Assembly: GCA_037190175.1 (NCBI GenBank)
Contig: JBBCJM010000196.1
Location: 1 to 7,440 of the forward strand
Direction of reading: 5' to 3'
Source: JBBCJM01 sp037190175
Lineage (GTDB): Bacteria > Pseudomonadota > Alphaproteobacteria > Rhodobacterales > Rhodobacteraceae
DNA length: 7,440 nucleotides
Shown: in pieces, positions 6,218-7,440 of the stretch
Layout of the letters: each line of letters starts with the position of its first letter
Position numbering within the stretch: the first letter of the stretch is position 1
Translations under genes and position numbers: made by a program
The notes under the pieces: model-generated
Told to the model about the DNA's origin: nothing
What the model saw: the letters and a program-made list of their open reading frames with translations, nothing else
The model's database searches: none

Positions 6218-6821
6218 CTTGGCCAGCCGCTCCGATCTGTCGCAAGAGCAGGGTGGCCAGCGGGGCGGTGTCGCCGCGAAAGGCGGCGATCGACGCGGCG
6301 AGCATCTCGTCGGGCGGCACGCCTTCCCAGGTGAGCGGATGGCCCGCCCGGTCTGCGAGATAGCGCACATATTCGCGCAAGGTGCGGCCGTTGCCGTCCC
6401 GGAAGGGATGCAGGACGTTCAGTTCGCCCATGTACCAGGCCATGCGTTCCGCGAAGCGGTCGGCCGGCAGTCCGGCCAGCCAGTTTTCTCGCGCCAGATC
6501 TGCCGTCAGCCGCGCGCCCTCCTGGTCGACGAAGCGCCAGTTGGCGAAGCGATGGCCGCCCTTGGAGATATCCACCTCCCGGACCGTTCCGGCCCAGGCA
6601 TAGATGTCGCCGAACAGAGCCCGGTGGATCGCCAGGAGATAGGAGAAACCGGGTCCTTCGGGCGGCTCGGGCAGGGGGGACTCGCCGATCCTGAGCGTGA
6701 CGGCCAGGACGATCGTGGCTTCGGCGTCGTCAAGCTCCGCCTGATCCGTGATTCCGAGGAGATTGATGAGCACGTCGGAACCCGGATAGAGATCCCGGTC
6801 GTCGCTGTCGTACTTGACCAT
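6210..6821 (-). CDS. ficT: Class I Fic toxin (VbhT/FicT-like adenylyltransferase)
   Basis: A 203-aa, single-domain Fic protein. The N-terminus (DLYPGSDVLINLLGITDQAEL, residues 10-30) is typical of Fic toxins of the VbhT/E. coli Fic type. The core helix LLAIHRALFGDIYAWAGTVREVDISKGGHRFA (62-93) includes the flap that holds the target. The catalytic motif HPFRDGNGRTLR (138-149) is intact, with E150-Y151 following. There is no inhibitory (S/T)xxxE(G/N) motif within it. That motif is supplied by the small protein encoded just upstream, which makes this class I. Studied FicT toxins adenylylate GyrB and ParE, blocking DNA topology control and causing reversible growth arrest. That target is inferred here by family only. 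The start at 6821 is 3 nt after the antitoxin stop, and its end overlaps the recombinase start. Confidence 0.92.
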   Translation of the reverse strand: MVKYDSDDRDLYPGSDVLINLLGITDQAELDDAEATIVLAVTLRIGESPLPEPPEGPGFSYLLAIHRALFGDIYAWAGTVREVDISKGGHRFANWRFVDQEGARLTADLARENWLAGLPADRFAERMAWYMGELNVLHPFRDGNGRTLREYVRYLADRAGHPLTWEGVPPDEMLAASIAAFRGDTAPLATLLLRQIGAAGQDE

Positions 6822-6824
6822 GGG

Positions 6825-7046
6825 TCAGCCCGCTGAGGACGGTCTGCGATAGCGTTCCAGCAGTCGGGCGTGCAAGTCGGACAGGCTCAGGGTTCCGGCT
6901 TCGACCTCGCGGAACTCGGCCGCCGCCTGCGGGCTGAGATGGAGACCTTCGATCTCCTGGCTGGCGATCGCGCTCGCCAGAAGCCTTGAGGTGGGCGTGG
7001 CGCGATGAGAGGTCTCCGTCGGGGGCTGGGCGGGCTTGGTGCGCAT
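6825..7046 (-). CDS. ficA: VbhA-like Fic antitoxin
   Basis: A 73-aa protein with the antitoxin VbhA fold signature. The helix SRLLASAIASQEIEGLHLSP (residues 20-39) contains the inhibitory motif S29-QEI-E33-G34. It is followed by GTLSLSDLHARLLERY (51-66), the usual second half. In known complexes the glutamate blocks productive ATP binding by the partner Fic toxin. The start is the ATG at 7046, preceded by AGGA about 9 nt upstream; an adjacent in-frame GTG at 7049 is an alternative. The frame stays open upstream to 7289, but that extension crosses the likely promoter and has no family resemblance. TGA-CCC-ATG joins it to the toxin with a 3-nt gap, so antitoxin is made first. Confidence 0.88.
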   Translation of the reverse strand: MRTKPAQPPTETSHRATPTSRLLASAIASQEIEGLHLSPQAAAEFREVEAGTLSLSDLHARLLERYRRPSSAG

Positions 7047-7165
7047 CACGAAAATCCTGTCTGTTGGTGCGAGTCTAGCAGAGACCGGGCGGGGTTGCAT
7101 CATCGGGCTTCCTGTTCTCCTTCGCCTCGACCGCGCCAGCACTGCTGCAGAAATCCAGATGAAAC

Positions 7166-7182
7166 CCCCTGTGCTGCAGGGG
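7166..7182 (-). other. Small stem-loop in the antitoxin leader
   Basis: CCCCTG (7166-7171) and CAGGGG (7177-7182) form a 6-bp perfect stem with a 5-nt loop. On the message strand it is followed by GUUUC only, so it is a weak terminator at best. It could act as an attenuator-like structure or simply protect the leader. Confidence 0.3.
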
Positions 7183-7241
7183 CTCGCTGAGGCCTCCCGG
7201 GCGCGAATTCCGGCTGTTTTAGCGGTCTGGGAGCACATCCC

Positions 7242-7270
7242 ACTATAAAGGAGAAAAACATCCGATAATG
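7242..7270 (-). promoter_or_regulatory. Candidate promoter of the antitoxin-toxin-recombinase operon
   Basis: On the minus strand TATAGT (7247-7242) matches the -10 consensus at five of six positions. At 16-17 nt spacing, the -35 position (ATTATC or CATTAT) falls inside the inverted repeat 7261-7283. The -35 match is poor, which would suit an activated or tightly repressed promoter. The message would start near 7235, leaving an untranslated leader of about 190 nt before the antitoxin. Confidence 0.45.
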
Positions 7271-7283
7271 CAAGATTATCGGA
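7261..7283. repeat. Perfect 9-bp inverted repeat: operator or recombinase crossover site
   Basis: The arms TCCGATAAT (7261-7269) and ATTATCGGA (7275-7283) are exact complements around GCAAG. As an operator, it covers the -35 region of the leftward promoter. As a tyrosine recombinase core, the arms ending in GATAA and starting TTATC around a 7-nt centre (TGCAAGA) resemble the layout of Xer sites, whose arms often carry ATAA/TTAT next to the spacer. The sequence does not decide between the two readings. Confidence 0.5.
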
Positions 7284-7304
7284 CGCCATTAGGAACAGAC
7301 AAGG

Positions 7305-7343
7305 CGTGCGGATTCATGTGAATATTCTGGCATTAACCGCACG
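7305..7343. repeat. Nested inverted repeats upstream of the rightmost gene
   Basis: The outer arms CGTGCGG (7305-7311) and CCGCACG (7337-7343) are perfect 7-bp complements, separated by 25 nt. Within that spacer lies a second palindrome, ATTCA-TG-TGAAT (7312-7323). It lies 21 nt before the ATG at 7364. Possible roles are operator of the divergent genes or accessory site for the recombinase. Confidence 0.4.
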
Positions 7344-7363
7344 GACGCGCTACGCTACCCAGG

Positions 7364-7440
7364 ATGAAAAGTCCGGCTTCCTCCACGCAGATCGTCCAGG
7401 TTCCCGTCCCGCAGGTCCCGGCCTGGGCGGTGCCGAAGGG
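7364..7440 (+). CDS. Possible gene start, unrecognised, cut by window edge
   Basis: An ATG at 7364 opens a frame of 25 codons that is still open at the window end, and an in-frame TAA at 7334-7336 limits it upstream. The visible protein starts MKSPASSTQIVQVPVPQVP and continues AWAVPKG: proline- and valine-rich, probably flexible, with no family recognised. There is only a poor Shine-Dalgarno (AGG directly next to ATG). Divergent placement after an AT-rich, repeat-bearing gap supports a real gene, but 77 nt are too few to be sure. Confidence 0.4.
   Translation, partial: MKSPASSTQIVQVPVPQVPAWAVPK

Larger units (their letters stand above)
7047..7363. other. Gene-free regulatory stretch, rich in inverted repeats
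   Basis: No convincing gene lies in these 317 nt. Going plus-ward it contains the leader of the antitoxin message (7047-7235), with a small stem-loop at 7166-7182. Then come a good -10 box read to the left, a perfect 9-bp inverted repeat at 7261-7283, and a nested pair of inverted repeats at 7305-7343. The segment 7240-7336 is markedly richer in A+T than the rest of the window. It may serve the antitoxin operon, the gene starting near 7364, the recombinase as a substrate, or several of these. Confidence 0.6.

Noticed and set aside
5270..6334. Plus-strand open frame of 354 codons opposite the recombinase
   Set aside because: It is antisense to a complete tyrosine recombinase active site; its Gly/Ala/Gln-rich composition is typical of a shadow frame.
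6218..6370. Upstream extension of the recombinase to an ATG at 6370
   Set aside because: It would overlap the Fic toxin by about 160 nt. The added residues are low-complexity and do not resemble a recombinase N-terminus, whereas the ATG at 6217 gives the usual coupled overlap.
7053..7061. AATCCTGT resembling an IncP-type nic site (YATCCTGY)
   Set aside because: The same octamer also occurs inside repC (around 791-798). There is no flanking oriT-like repeat and no relaxase gene in the window.
7036..7248. Plus-strand open frame of 70 codons opposite the antitoxin leader
   Set aside because: It has no ribosome site and no recognisable domain, and it begins inside the antitoxin start region.
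7047..7289. Upstream extension of the antitoxin to 7289
   Set aside because: It crosses the inverted repeat and the -10 box, and VbhA-type antitoxins are about 60-75 aa.
7268..7321. A 17-codon plus-strand frame (ATG 7268) after AAAGGAG at 7248-7253
   Set aside because: The spacing from the Shine-Dalgarno-like sequence is about 14 nt, too long, and the frame lies within the inverted repeats; no coding evidence.
1..7440. CRISPR arrays, tRNA or rRNA genes, insertion sequences
   Set aside because: No regularly spaced repeats, cloverleaf-like sequence, transposase motif or terminal inverted repeats with target duplications were seen.

Overview
The window reads as the backbone of a repABC-type plasmid (or chromid) from a high-GC alphaproteobacterium. 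Rhodobacterales, Paracoccus-like, is the best guess. This rests on the RepC N-terminus (TTPFGRRP), the RepA and RepB relatives, the very high GC content and the codon use. No database search was possible, so the taxon is an inference.

Layout. Positions 1-289 (minus) hold the N-terminal end of an iron-containing alcohol dehydrogenase, cut by the window edge. Positions 338-3847 hold a complete replication and partition unit on the minus strand, repA > repB > repC. A perfect parS-type palindrome lies beyond repC. A second, near-identical palindrome lies between repB and repC. That same gap carries a plus-strand (antisense) promoter and a strong intrinsic terminator, which together define a counter-transcribed RNA (ctRNA) of about 55 nt. 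Positions 3848-4084 are a divergent regulatory gap. Positions 4085-5185 (plus) encode a self-inhibited (class II) Fic protein with an N-terminal DUF4172-like region and a C-terminal winged helix. Facing it on the minus strand is a tightly packed three-gene unit read from 7046 down to 5189: a VbhA-like antitoxin, a class I Fic toxin and a complete tyrosine recombinase, with 3 nt and -8 nt between genes. Positions 7047-7363 have no convincing gene. They are rich in inverted repeats and hold a candidate promoter for the three-gene unit. From 7364 (plus) an unrecognised gene may begin and run off the end.

How the parts fit. RepA/RepB/parS segregate the plasmid, and RepC with the ctRNA sets copy number. 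The Fic toxin-antitoxin pair would act as a post-segregational killing module, and the tyrosine recombinase would resolve multimers or catalyse integration. The region is thus a maintenance cassette. Its least ordinary traits are a recombinase translationally coupled to a Fic toxin, two Fic proteins of different regulatory classes flanking that recombinase, and a parS-like palindrome that contains the -35 box of the ctRNA promoter.
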